NCBI GenBank assembly: GCA_032622095.1
Contig: CP136066.1
Span: 108,959,319-109,023,318, forward strand
DNA length: 64,000 nucleotides
Direction of reading: 5' to 3'
Source of the DNA: Siphonodentalium dalli
Lineage: Eukaryota; Mollusca; Scaphopoda; Gadilida; Siphonodentaliidae
Of this stretch, positions 26,801 through 41,800 are shown one piece after another. The position numbers and the translations under genes were made by a program. Under the pieces are notes generated by a model. That model was not told the origin of the DNA and made no database searches. It was given only the letters and a program-made list of their open reading frames with translations. Position 1 is the first letter of the stretch. Each line of letters starts with the position of its first letter.

Positions 26801-29800
26801 TTCGGCGAAACATTTGTACAGCCAAGGGTGTTTATTAGGTAGTTCCAACATTTGCTGTAGATAGAGTCGACAGCTCTTGGCATAGTTGGCGTGACCGGTT
26901 GCGGCAAATAGATTGAGCATTTGCCCCACAGTAGCGAGATGCAGACTCCAATTTCCTGTCCTCTCTGCTCTAATGAAATTCTTCAACGTTTGCATATATT
27001 CCAAATACTGAACCCACAACTTTGCTGTCGGAGATTTCTAACGATTAATACTTCTTCAAACATTCCTCGAGTTTCATCAATGGTTGAGACCCAGAAACAG
27101 CACTTGCAGGAATTACTCTACTTTCAATATATTTGTACAAATCACTTATTGCGTTCATCTCATCCTTCTCGATTCTAGGTATTGTTTTTTCTTCAGACTG
27201 ATTTATAGCTACTGTGGCATCAGGCGAAGCATCGAGCACCATCTCAGTCTGCACTGTTCGGCCACCCCATGGGCTTGTCGGACTTGTACTTGTTTCTGTA
27301 GATGGCACAATGTCTGATATCAGCTTATTTGTAAGAGCAGCATCAATTAAGAAATGTCCACGCATTGCCCTTGATATTGCCTTCCCATAAATCATATGTG
27401 TAACTGTGTTAGGGCCATAGACATTCTCCAGAGCCTCTTCCAAACCCGAACCCTTTATTAGTGAACCAATGAAACTCATAATGGCATGAAAGCCACCCAG
27501 TCTGCAGACTATATTCATGGACTTGGTCATTATAATATTCGTGGCCTTTATCCACAATGGCTGATCAAATGTGATACATGGTGTCAGGATGTTTAGTTTG
27601 GTCGCTTGACCCTGAACATAAAGGAGAGTTGAATATATACAATCCTCATCGGACGGATTCAAATCTATAATCGGCAAAAACAGAACACCAGACTTCGTTG
27701 GGCACTTCTGGTCATCAGTCGTAATATATTACATGAAGCCCGACCAATTTGTCTGAGGCTTTGTAGATTGGTTCACAAACCACCCTGAATGCCACAGTAG
27801 ATCAGTGTTGAGCTCTGGGGGCAATGTGTGTGGAGTAATCAGTTGAAGCAAAGGTTTGTAAGACAACGATGAAAGGCCTTTACCGGGAGAATCAACATAA
27901 TGGCATATCTGGACTCCTTTACCTCGAACTAGCTCATCAACCTTCGAACGCTGGCACCTGTTAATGGTGTGTGGCCTGAGGCTAAGCTGTGTTTGATCTT
28001 TTGGAGTAGAGATTGCTATCATGCCCATACCATGGAATGTTCCATGACCATCTAAAGTTGCTATGTTATGGTCTACATTGTCGGCAACCCACTGTGTACA
28101 TGTTCCGGGGAAATAGTCGGCTAGAATGTCGTCAGGACGTTCGGTTTGGATGACAGACTGTTTGTATCTTTCTACTTCGTCATGTGTAATGGAGAACCCC
28201 AACCTAGATAACTCATTCACCAGCCATTTTGAACCGAACACGTGATCCATCTCCACACCCACACCAAAGAGCGTTGGTGTTATAACAGATCGAGGTCGAG
28301 CAGATTGAATTATGGAGTGCCCAATGCTCTTTATCTTCAAATCGGATGGAATCAAAACACTTAACATCGTGTGCAAATGATGCGAAACCCACTGTCGACC
28401 CCGATCAATGGAAGATATATCTTCACTGGTTGGGTATGAATTAGTGTCATACTCAGTCTCTCTTATTTCTGCTCATAATGTCCTTGCTGCTGTCAACATT
28501 ATCCTTTCAGTTTCCTCTTCAATACTATCTATCACAGTACCATTTTTCGTTTATGATAAACTTTGCCATGTTCTGAAAACACACTATATTGTTCCGTCCC
28601 TCAACTTCGGCGAAAAATATAAACTCCCCGTAGTGGTCCTGCAGTTTCTCTTTGAGCCATTTCATACTATACACATGCCAATCACCCGCATACTCAATCA
28701 TTTTGTCATGCAACTCCCCCAGAGTATATAATTCTGCACCAGCTTCGAGCCAACTACAAACCATCTCAAACCATTGCTGCATTCCCTGGTCCGATCTCCT
28801 ACCACTTTTCGCCTTATCAACCAATGTTGGATTTTCTTTATCCTTCTGGAAATCAGTATAACAGCGTGAGTGGTAGACAGATTCTGCTGCTACCAAGTCT
28901 ATACAACCATACAACCGATCCTGCACATCGGATGCCCATTTGGTCCCACTTTTATCACATAATTTTAGGATATTGTCCCGCATTGGGAGGGTTGTTACTT
29001 GCCTCACCCCTGACTTGTCGGGATGTCGAGGATCTATAGTGGCAGGCGTACCACAAAACATACAGTCTGTCTTGAAATCAAACGGTCACACACCAAATCT
29101 CAGTTGTTTATTTGGAGGTACTTCGGTAGTTATTTCGACAGAACGGTGTCGCCTTTTTGGATCTGTGAAATCTCTACGACAATTCGAATGGACAAGAACT
29201 TTACCGACTGGTGTCATCTGATAGCGCTCATTCAGATAATCTTTCAGGTCGTGCCTCCCACGTTTATCACAGAAATTGATCAATGTCAAAATGCCTTTCT
29301 TAGACACGATGACGGGAGGTTTGTCATCAAAACCCGATGGGCATAAAACACACATGTCATCCCGAAATTGCGTAATTTCTTGCGGCTCGCAAAATTCTGC
29401 CATAACTATATATTCAATACAAGACCAACTGATACATGGACTGATACTACATTTAAATGATAGAAATATAGAATATGTATAGTAACAGGTCTCCTGCGTA
29501 CGTTGGCACCGTTAGGTTTCAACAGGAGAAAAGTTATAAGCCTTCAATCCAGTGGTTTGCAAATCAAAGTATTACTACTTGAACATACACAGCCGGAATG
29601 AGACAATACAAGCAACGAAGCTATATGCGAAAAAGCAGCCGATAGGCGAGACCTTTTATGTGCATCTGTGAGAACAACCATATAGCACGTGTTCTGTTAT
29701 AAACGCTCTTTATGTTATGTTCTGTTCTGTTATATACACGCTCTTTATGACATTTCCTGGAAAGGTATAGCAAAACACGTGTTCTGTAGCAAACGCTCTT

Positions 29801-32800
29801 TATTGTTGAACGAACCGACATTGCAAGCCAGCTAATATAGATATCAGTGATACACATAAACTTGGTTTATTCGCTGTATGTACTTACAAATCGCAGTTAT
29901 AGTAAATTATATAGACACATTAAGCACATAAATTCGTCAATGTTCATAACTGGTTGTATAAATTGATAAAAACGGCATTTGAGAGTCAAACATGTGTTGT
30001 ATTTCAAAGTGCTCTGAAATCCTTGTCCATGTGCGGATTTTGTGCGGATTTTGGATATGTTGTTTCTGTGGCTTTATCGGTTAGATTGATACCAAATTTA
30101 ACATGTATTCCAGAAAATATGACATGCCAATATAATTGACTGTTGTCTTAGACAAATATATACTTGAAAATTATAATTTTCTCGAATTTGGCTGTTATAT
30201 TAACAGAAGTACGTCCCAATTGACAACAAAATTGTTTACTATCAATGTGGAATCCGTTTTTGGTGAGATTTTTCCATATTCACTGAGGGTTTGCGTGTCA
30301 ATGTGCGTTGACTGGAAAATTATTCATTTGGCGGCCATCTTTTACGCCATCTTGGATCCTGAATTTTCCCATGATCGGATTTTTGCGGATTTTGGATATG
30401 TTGTTCCTGAAGCTTTTCCGCGTCGAATGACACCAAAATCAGCTTGTATCCAATTTCTTCCGGGTTGACCCCCAAAGTCAGCTTCAACGACCATACTATA
30501 ACTCAAGTTTGGATTCATATGTTTAATTGGAAATTCTTTTTTTTTTTGTGGGTCGTTCATATCAAAATACAGGTCAAGTTCGAATTTGAGTTTGATCCAA
30601 TGATTTTTCCCCAAGTTATGGGCCTTTCGTCTTTGAATTTATTTTTTTATAATTTTCTGTTTTTCTGTATGAGGGTACCTTCATGGTGTAATCAACTCCT
30701 CCTACAGTTTTGATCGTAGATATTTGAAACTTCCTTTTTTTTTATGCTATCACACTCGACAAAAGTCATCTTAGATGTTAAGGTTTCATTTTCTACCCTT
30801 TTTTAGGTTTCTGCAATCATTTGAACAAATATGAACCAATATCAAATTTATTTATCCAAATTTTTCTTTAAAGTTAAAAATATTTTTTGTTGGGTTTACG
30901 GATAATGCGGGTTGAATTTGCCACGGTGGGGGTATGCTAGCACTCGAGTGCACACCTCTTGTTTATTTAACTTTTGATTTAATTTTTTAACTCCTTTTTT
31001 AGCTCAACTTTACTTTGTAAAGTTTTAGCTATTGCAATGGCTTGGTATCCGTTGTGCGTGTGTGAGGCATCAACATTACAGGCTACAGATCGTACCTTTG
31101 GTCAGATCATTATGAAATTTGTCATAGCTGTTGACATTGACATGTAGATGGGAACGAGTCATTTTGGGATCATTCGGAAAAAAACATGGCCACCAGCGGA
31201 AATATTTCCGACTAAATCCTGAAAGATTACCCATAATTCTGCTGTGGTTAAGGGGTCGATTATTTAGAGCATTACTGTACCAATGTCGGGGTATCCACCA
31301 TCACTGGGTGACAACCCAGCTTTTAATCAAGATAGGTGCTCAAGTGACCCTTTATTTCATTACAGTTGTTTAGTTCTCCCTTTAATTTGCTATCTTTTCA
31401 GAGAACATACCGAGGTATGGAAATCGATGTATGGGGAAATCGAACAGATGCCGAGGTGAAGGAACTCTACTTTCTCAAAGTAAGTGTCATGCAGGGTTTC
31501 CAAAAGGGTTTGAGTCATGGGACCCATATACAGTAATTCCCAAAATAATTGACCACTTAACCACAGCAGAATTATGGGTAATTTTTCAGGATTTAGTCGG
31601 AAATATGGCTTGTTGCCATTCATCGGAAAGCTCTTCCTGAGAGCTTTCCGATGAATGGCAACAAGCCATATTTCCGACTAAATCCTGAAAAGTTACCCAT
31701 AATTCTGCTGTGGTTAAGGAGTTGATTATTTAGAGCATTACTGTAGCTGTGAGCTTTAAATCATTCAATCTTGGGAATTACTGTAGCCACAGGAGGAAAA
31801 TCTCAATCCATGAACCAACTGCAAATATTTAGTAAATCAGGTATTAATTTAGTTCATATATAGAACGTCTGTTGTATTAAAAGTAGAAAAAGTCAAGGAA
31901 TGTGATTAATTTTGAACACAATGTAGGGTTAAGTAATGTAAGGATATCTGGCACTGTATAATATTGATAGTGTCGGTACATTGAAAACATCCAGTTGATA
32001 AGTGTACTGAGAATCACCACATTCATGAGAACATTTTTAGTTGAGTCTCTTTTCAAAAATTTGATTTATTGTTTGACGATGGATGTATAATGATAGCATG
32101 CTATTTAACATAGCTGTTTATTGATGGATTTGACAATTTTTTGCATGGGAGTTCATTGTCTTGTGCGACAGCTGCACACAGAAAATCGGGTCTACCCAAA
32201 CTTTCTAGCCAGAGTTATGGCACTTGTTTCTATTTATAGAAATTCTAGTTAGCATGATAACTTGAATAAAAATCAACCAATTTTATTCAGATTTGGTATA
32301 TGAATCTTTCACAACAATATTTTGATCAAGTTTGAAAAACAGACTTGTCCCATTTTTTTTATCTGAGTTACGGCCCTTAGTTTGTCTATTTATTAGTAAT
32401 TTATGACCATTGTCGCAATAGTTTGAACAAACTTGAACCGATTCCATTCATATTTGGCATATGAACTTTCACAACAATATCTTGATCGAGTTCGAAAACC
32501 AGATTTGTCTGATTTTTTTATCCTGACTTATATGGCCCTCAGCTTGTCTATTTTTAGCAATTGTATTACTGTTTAAATAGAGTGATAACATGAACAAACT
32601 TCAACCGATTCCATTCATCTTTGGTATATGTATCTTTCACAACAATATCTCGATAGATTCAAAAAACAGATTTGTTTGATTTTTGTTTGTACCTGAGTAA
32701 TGGTTTCTTAGTTTGTCCATTTTTAGTGATTCTCAGTCCGACAGATTCACTCTTATAGGCAAAAAACCAGATGACTGCCATCTTATTTTTGTGAGGCAGA

Positions 32801-35800
32801 AGATATTTATATATAAAATATTTATTTTTATGTCTCATATTCACCAAAGACACTAAACATGGGCAATATACCAGTCCATCACATTTTCCTTTATTTTCAA
32901 ACCCACAGATTTATAATACAAGTTGTGTGGATACAATACTACTCATTAAAGCCACGATTGTAGAGTATAATTTAGAAATAAAAGTTACCAAATTAGCAAA
33001 ATTTCCTCAAGATTTACACTAATAGTACAGTATAATGATAGCATGAATGTGATATTATCCACAAAACTCACTTTGTGTGAGTGGAAATGCAGTTTGATTA
33101 TGTTATGTTTTCATCGGAGAGTCACAAAGTTATTCTTAGATTTCCGGAAATTGTCCGTCATTGTCACGAATCTTCCACATAAACAACAACCACGTGTTGC
33201 ACAACAACAAAATGCTTAAACCTCCGTCAAGTTGGTTCAGGAGCAAACTGCGCTATATATGATTTCTCCTTCACAGGATTTATCATAAATTCAGAAGGCA
33301 ATCACGTGGTAGCGACAAATATGTATGTTAAACGAGAAATAAATGATAAACAGGCTATCTGTTCTGTGTATGTTATTGTGATTATATACTATTACATCAT
33401 CTCCTTATTTAGAAATGCGTGTGTACAAATACGATTTACAAAACAATTGTAGTAAAATCCTTATTTGGTGTGTGACATAATTTATTATGATATTTAGAAT
33501 ATGAACATCCAATTTACTATGTACGGTTTACTATACAATCGTTGTAAAATTCTTATTTGGTGTGACAGGTCTGTGACATAATTATATATGTTTGGGGAAA
33601 ATACGAACTGGATTAATAAATTTAATCTCTTTGCAAAAAACATTTCTATTAGCTCCACATTTTATGTCTGATCATTCCCCAATTATGAAGTAACTTACTT
33701 TAGGCGACATCAATTTAATTGCTTGGTTTACGAACCCGCCGACAACTTTTTAAGGAAAATCATAAAAAAATAAAATTATTTATTTGGCGATGGAAAGTTA
33801 AAAATCACGTTTGATACTCGCAAAGTTCTTGATCTATTGCATTTCTAGTAATTCCTGACAGTTATCTGTTAGATATGTGACTTATTATGGCATTAGATTC
33901 CCATTCCGGCGCACGTTCAACGTTTTTTATGTATCGTGTAGCAAATGGCGACATCTGTGGAGTCCGGATTCCTACTTTTTTATCACAAAAACTAATAAAT
34001 GTCGATTTAAATTCAAAGGTTCCTGACCTTATTAAGGATGTGGGTGATGAATATGTTATTAAAAGCCTATCAGCCAAAACATCGTCTTCTGACAATGACA
34101 TTGGACACGTATTATCTAATGATGTTCCAATGGGCTGCACCCGTTCCGATGCACATTGTCTCCGGGTTCCAAGCAAAATACATTGTCATTGAAGTCGACA
34201 AAGTTAATAAATTATATCTAAATGAATTAATGATGTTTAGTTCACCATTGCATGCAGGGAAAGTCGTCAAACAATATGCCCAAGATTTTTTTTCTTCTTT
34301 TTTTCCCCTCCATTTAGGGAATTTTTCCACTCATGTTCGTAAACCAAGCTATTAAATTGCTGTCGCCTTAGCTGGATTTTGAACTGACAACAATGGGTCA
34401 ATTAAAATGAGACTTGGCGTGGTTTGAATGAGACTGCTGTGAATGCCGTCATGCATTTGATCTTCGTCGGTTTTCGGCTGGTTCCGAGCGTTTGTTTATA
34501 TACAAATTTTCTGTAACCAAATTTCGCTTTTGTTTACATAACACAGCGTATGCTCTGGACAATAACATGCTATTTACACTATATTTATTATTGATATAAC
34601 ATATAAGATGAAAGTCTTTCAATATTTTAATATTCTTTCTGTTTATGGTGGTTTTAACGAATGTGAAATTTTTTTTAACGTAGATCCACTAAATATTCAT
34701 TTTTTGTCAGCGTATCTGTCACAAGCATATATTAGAAAAGTGACAAAACAAAATGCTTGTAATATAGACCATTGCAGATTACAATCCTTGATTATGTTTT
34801 TTAGGATAAATGGGTGCCTTCGTTCGCAGGATTTCTTGATAAAAATTTCTTGCATGAGGAACCTGAATTGGTTGGAATGTATACAAAGTCATTTAAGAAA
34901 AACTTGGTAAGTAGATAAAAATAGGTAAGTAGATAAAAATAATCTTCCTTTCAGAATTTAGAAATAAAAGTTACCAAATCATGAAAATTTCCTCAAGAAA
35001 ATATTAATAGTATAGTGTAATGATAGTATGAATAGTGGGTATTATCCACAAAACACACTTGTGCGAGCCGAGCGTTTGTTTATATATACAGCACACAAAG
35101 AATGTGCAATAAGTAAAACACTGAACAACGTGGTGATTTTTTGGGGAGATTAATTCACGGTGACCCATTTAAAACCAAAATATTGAGTGGCAAGTTACAG
35201 TTTAAACCAAAGTTCATTTCTAAGTGGGATATCCCCAGTGTTGAGCGCTTTGCTTATCGCACAATCTTTATGTACTGTACTGTAATATAACATGGCTTTT
35301 GTATACTAACACTGCATACGATCTTGACAATAACATGCTATTTATGTGATATTTATGATTGGTATAAGAACAAAATCTGTTTATATTTAATATCTTTCTG
35401 TTTATGGTGGTTTTAATGGATGTTACTATTTTAACAGCAATATCCATCGTGAAGACCATACGTATCTTTAATGAGTATTTCCATCGCCTTCAACCTGCAT
35501 AGAACTGGCTAACCACAATGATAGATATGAATTTATGTCCCCATTTCATGTCTTTATAATGATAGCTACCTGTATCAATACTAATAAACTCAATTTTGTT
35601 TGTTTGTTCGCTAACAAAATGGCTGGACCATTGGAGCTGAAAATTTGCACATAGGGGTAATTTGATCTGGGGAGCATTATTAAATAGGTCCCATTCACTT
35701 CAGATGTCTTAAAAGGGCACTAATAATTATTTTTAGTTTTATTTATTCTGGCCAGAGGAAATTTGGCTTGTTGCCATTCATTGGAAAGCTCTCAGTGAGA

Positions 35801-38800
35801 GCTTCCGATGAATGGCAACAAGCCATATTTCTGACTAAATCCTGAAAAATTACACATAATTCTGCTGTGGTTAAGGAGTCTATTATTTAGGGAATTACTG
35901 TATGTACCTCATTTAATCTTTTATTTCAGGTTTAAATTACATCATTTTCATGTTAATGCATATATTGCACTTGTTTTATTTACTGTAAAAATAATAGCAC
36001 TTTAGCTAGTGTTTTAGTCAAGTTTGACTCATGATTTCACAAGGGACGGTTGGCGGGTGGACTGGCATGTGGCTGCTTTTGGGCAGCCCTAAGCCTCTAT
36101 GACTAAGCCGTTTATTAACGGATGCAGAAAATTCTTGGTATGTGAGTTTATAGTCATGTGCGACAGCTTCACACAGAAAATCGGGCCCACCCCAAATTTT
36201 TACCAGAGTTATAGCCCTTTGTCTAACTTTTAGGCCTTTAGCGCGATAACATGAACAAACATCAAATAGCATTGCTTTATGCTTCCTGGCCATTAATTTG
36301 TCCTGAATAAAGAAATATCTATTTACATTTGTGCATAGTTATCTGGAATGGTAGTCGATGCATTTGATATTTTTGACAAAACTTAGATGTTTGATACATT
36401 CCTTCTGTTGAAATGGATTCTGGGTACTAACCTGTTAGTTTTATTTACTGAAACAAGCCCAAAATATGCAAGTAAGATTTGATTTTAACCCTTTCATGAT
36501 GGCAGCTGCGCTGGAGCAGCATTGCAGTTCCTGTGCCAGTGCATTCTCTTGTATATGTGAGTCTCCCATATGTAGCCTTATATATGTAGGAGAATGCACT
36601 GTCTTACAAGGTCAATGTTAATATCGTTAGGCCAATGTATTCTCTTATATATGCGAGGCTCCCTGTGGGAGACTTGCATATATAAGAGAATGCATTGGCA
36701 CATGGTTTTCGCAAAATTTCCGGAAGCTCCAGTCATGGAAGGGTTAACTAAAAAGAATTGACTTTGACTTTTGACGTTTGGTTTCATTCTTCTCATTCTC
36801 AGGAGACGACCGTTAATGTGTATAATCTCATCCCGTTCCATCCTTCTATTGATGTGTTTGACGTTGCGCACTGCTACTTCTTTAAGTCTGAGCTTGATGT
36901 CTACTTCTCTATAACAGGTTAGTAAAGAGCCTTCAACCATTTTTACCTCAACTTGATGATGTAAATGGGTTGACATCCGTCGTCCATGCGATTCTCCATG
37001 TTGCCTGTCAACATTTTCATTCAGCACACCCTACATATCACATCCCTCATCTGATCGTCACCAAACTTTATATGTATCTTTGGCGTGGCCTTTATATGGG
37101 AGCTATACATTTTTTTCTGATACTTGTATTCGTTAAATTACATGACTGCGAGTAACCATCTTGGATTTCACTCATTGCATAACTAAATTCTTTGGCATGC
37201 CATACAACCACCATTTTCATCTGATTCATTCCAAACTTCTTATGGATCTTTGGTATATGATGGGAGCTATCCAAGTCTGCAAGTTGTGTGTCTGTCATTT
37301 GCAGAATGAGGTCTCCAGAGGGTGAATTTAGTGATGCAGGCTAGCATCAACAAATTCATCCTCTGTGAACCTCATTCTGCTTAGGCTCAACTACTATAGG
37401 AGACCTAGGATCAGATTGAAGTTCTCAAGTTGAAGTTGGTGATGTTCACCCGTTAATCACCTCAAGTATGCATTTTAACTGCTGCAAATTATGGGATATA
37501 GAAACTTCCCAGAAAGGAAAAAAGTAACTAAAAACAATGTTAGTTTGAGACTATCTATACTTCCCAGAAGATGAGGCCTAAGCAGAATGAGCTGTGCAGT
37601 ATAGCATCATCACTAAATTCCCCCTCTGAGAACCTCATTCTGCAAATGACAGAAGTAAATTTTGGTCCAGCGCGGACCCTGGTTATTGGGATAGCACAAT
37701 CTAATTTGTCTCTATCTTAAAAGGCTTACTTTATGGATTATATCACAAAAAAAGTCTTCATATATCGGGAAAACTTGTAACTTTTCAATTGGTTACCACA
37801 GTGCGTGAACAAAAGTACAATAAATTCCTATTATTGACGTCACAACATCGATATCACCTAACGGTTGCGTCAAAATCGTGCACACATTTTATAACATGTT
37901 TGTAACCTCATTTCAACTGATTGCCCTCTTTGGCTATCCTTCATATATTATCTTATTATGTAACCAAAATATTTATCCGATACATATATGTGCCTTGAGA
38001 AATTTTAAGACTTGTTGCTTGTTTTTTTCAGAACAACCTGCCCTTGACAAAAAGGAGAAGCCGAACAGCAAAAACCATTCAGATGCATACAGACATCACT
38101 ACTTCATGGATACAGCTCTGAGAGATGCTGTCGCAACGGCAGCCAAGGTTTCTCCACTCAGAGTATCGAATCTCAGGGTACATATTATCGCTGAATTGTT
38201 ATCCCATGATTTTGAGTAGTAGTTAACATGTGTTTTCAAAACTGCAGTGAGATATGCATGAAGTTCATGTATTATACACATGTGAAACCAGCAAAGTGTG
38301 TTCGTTCTTTTGAGACGACGAGACATTGCCAGTCTTCATTTCTGATTTGCCAGTCTTTTCTATTTTGGACATGAGTTGTGATCTAAAATATATATGGAAT
38401 AGGTTGAATTTCAGATCTGAATACATAAAAAAAGCTTTTTCTCAAGCCATCTGACTGTAAGGTTGCGATAATTCTTGATGTACAGATTATTTAAACAACA
38501 TTGACATGACCTGATTTAATAAAACTTAATACTTCTTGGCCATAACACCATCGTTAGCCATTTGTATACTAAATACTCATTGACAAATAAAGTTCCCTTA
38601 GGAAATGTTCAGATAATGTTCAGATAATAAGATAAGTTCAACAAATGACCATACAGACAACCATAGGTCGTTTGTTGAACTTATTATCTGAACATTTCCC
38701 TCCAATGAATATGAATCGTTCTGCACTTGTATTTGCTTTTTGTCTTTCTGGCATCTGCTTTTTTCCAAATGAATAATACACCATTCCAGTGTATTCTTTA

Positions 38801-41800
38801 ATAGTTCAGTGGGAGAATTCATTTAGTAAAGAAAGTGTTACAGCATTGTATCTCATTAATATCTCTCCTGCAACAACCAGATGAAATTAATTCAGCAACA
38901 ACCGCCACGGTCACCGATATCTCCGTCAAAGGTATCTTGCCCACTGAACTATATGGTATATTATCCCAAGTAGGAGGGGTTAACTCTCTGAGTTGAAAAA
39001 AAACGGCACGAAATTCTATGGTACATATCCTCTGTCATGTTCATGACACGTGTAATCACGTGATTTCTGACACGTAGTGAAGTATTCGCCATATTTTTTT
39101 CCCTCCTCACCAGGGACGGGTGCAAAAAGAATCTCTCCAAGAATACGAAGCTAAGTTGCAGTTTGTATAGCAAAAACAGTTTTGTTTTTGTTTTATACAA
39201 ACAACATTATTTCTTTGCTTATAGTTGAAAATTATGTACAATTCACATAAAGATTACGCGGTTTTGTTCCGAATATAAGATCGGAAATGGATGACTCGTT
39301 TCGTTTTAACGGACTTTGTCTTCCATAATTTTAATCGGTCAATGAAGTAATATCCGTTGTTTATGCCGACAATATCAGAGTTTCTGGCCTATTAACGACA
39401 GAACATTCGAGGCACCATTGGATATGACTAAAGACGCTGATCGTTTTCTTTATAACAAATCTATGGCATACAGGTGACGTATAATTTAAGTTACCACGTG
39501 CGTTGACGGTGGTTAAAGGTATCATGAAATTAGGTGACTTACTTTCGAGTTCATTTTTTCGTTTTACGGCTTTATTTAGACGTTGACAATCATCGTCGGG
39601 TGTAAAACTGAAGACAAAAGCACTGTTTTAACGCTTGTGAAATACGCTGATAGGATTGTAAAATCCTGAATGTCAATTTGAACCTTTTTAACCAACAATG
39701 GAGCTGTTACTGCCTTGGTTGGCACAGGCATGGTAACATAACACAACAGGTGTATTTGTGATTGTTCGTAATCACATTAATTACTTTCACAGGACTGCTC
39801 ATCGAGGTAAGAACAGGTTCATGAATCGCCTTCCCCGTAGCTCCCCTTGACGTCGCTTCCCTCGTTTCGAGGTCCCAAGAATAGAGAACGAAAGTCGATA
39901 TATAGGGTTCCTCTAATTGGCGTAATTAGCACTCGGAGCGATAGTCACACCACACAGGACGTGGGTTGGGGCTACCCATCGAACCCGTAGCTCACACGAG
40001 TTGCTTCCCCTAGGACACGGACAAACTCGCGGAGAAGGATCCAGAGAATTTTTGTTTGGGGACACCTGTTCTGTATTTGAGTATGTGCCCATATAAATTT
40101 GGATGTTAAAATATTCAGTACTGGATACTTGATTGTGCAAATAAAGGCTCCATATTGTAGACTATATATCATCTGCGGGCTGATGATTTGCATTACTAGT
40201 ACATTTTGTTGAATTGTAGAAAAATTCCTTGAAAATATGGAAGATCCAACTGGAATAAATACTATCTACATGGAATTTGGGGACATTTGGGTCTCTATAT
40301 TTTGGGCACCCAAACCTGTAACATGTATCAAAACATCCCTGGATCCTTCTCTGACTTGCCGATATATCGTGTTCCTCTAATTGGCGTAATTAGCACTCGG
40401 GGCAATAGTCACACCAAACAGGGCGCAGGTTGGGGCTACCCATTGAACCCATTAGTCACATTGGTGCGCTCCCTGGACTATCGAACGGGACGTCAATCTG
40501 CTTCTTCGGGTCGACTGTTGACGTGCCCCGGACGGCTGTGACCACTGAGCTCTACTAACACTCGACACACGCCGTCCATCGCTACAAGTCGTCATCTCGG
40601 GGTCAGCGCGGCTGGGGGATACACCATCAGTGGTCCCTGACCATGCTCTCCGGTGCCTTATGATCATAGTGTGTGGAAATTTGGGCTAAAATTACTAGTC
40701 GAATGGCCATTTTACTTTGTCTCAATTCAAATTAGGAGACATTTTCTCAAATTATTACATTTACGCTATTATTTGGCACCTGAAAGTTTATCCTCCATGC
40801 CTTCTGCCCCAACTGGGCTTGGAATGGGATCACAGTTCACAGGCTTGTTTCCTCCTTATTATAAGTCACCACTTCCGGGGGCTTGGCAGACAGGTTACTG
40901 GCCGCATTCTGGCCAACAGCTGCCAGTAACTTCGGGTTTGATTTTAAATGAAAACAAAAGATCTTATTCCCTGACGCCATTATAGCAGGAAGCTTGCTTG
41001 GGAACTGGTACCTACTAACCTCCCATCGCCAGTTCGGTCGGTTGGATATCGGGATCGGTCGAGCTGCTGCTCCACCCCGAGATGTACAGGCTCTGGACAT
41101 TCCTCCGGGGTCCCCAATGACCAGACCTCACATGCAATTAGAAATGAAGCTTGTCGTGGTGTATTATGCTGTTAACACCCCATCGACGGATGGAGATCAG
41201 GATCAGATCGAGCAGTCGCTCCAGCACGAGGTGAAAGGGCTTTCGACATTCCTTTCGGGTCACCTTTACATGCGCTTACGAGGGCGCTCAGTTAGTTGTT
41301 CAGTGTTCTCTGATGCAGCCAAGCGCAAGAAGAAAATTAATGTCAAATTTTGATTAGCAAATAACCTCAGATTGACATGATTTGATAGCATTGTCCTACA
41401 ATCATTTACAATTTAACAGAACATCAGAGTGCTTTCCCTTGTTTCGAGGGTTCCAAGGAAGAGATAGAAACCTTTACGACCAGGACACTGTCACTTGTCG
41501 ATGTATAGTGTTCCCTTCATTGGAGTAATTAGCACTCAGGATGATAGTCCTACCAAACAGGTCGCGGGTTGGGGCTACCCATCGAACCCATTGGCCGCAT
41601 TTGGGGGGCTTTCTGGACTATCGACAGGGACTCCAAGTCGGATACTCGGGACGACTGTTGGCATACCCTGGGACAGTCAAATGAGGAAATAGGATCCAAG
41701 TTGCATGGCTTTTGTTAGCATTTGGGTAGCAACTTGCCCTGTGATGCCGGTCAATTTGTACCCTGCCTAACGTCGTCGGAGCTGGGTGGTTATGCCATCG

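Noticed and set aside
25573-30498. Assignment to PIF/Harbinger from the TAA target alone
   Set aside because: The target fits, but the large Cys/His-rich protein does not resemble Harbinger transposases, so no superfamily is claimed.
33862-34355. Overlapping frames on both strands
   Set aside because: About 100 codons each with no family resemblance; neither strand stands out as coding.
39900-40020. tRNA-like sequence in the 39.8-41.7 kb direct repeats
   Set aside because: The box-B-like element is in the wrong arrangement and no acceptor stem pairs. Kept only as a repeat.
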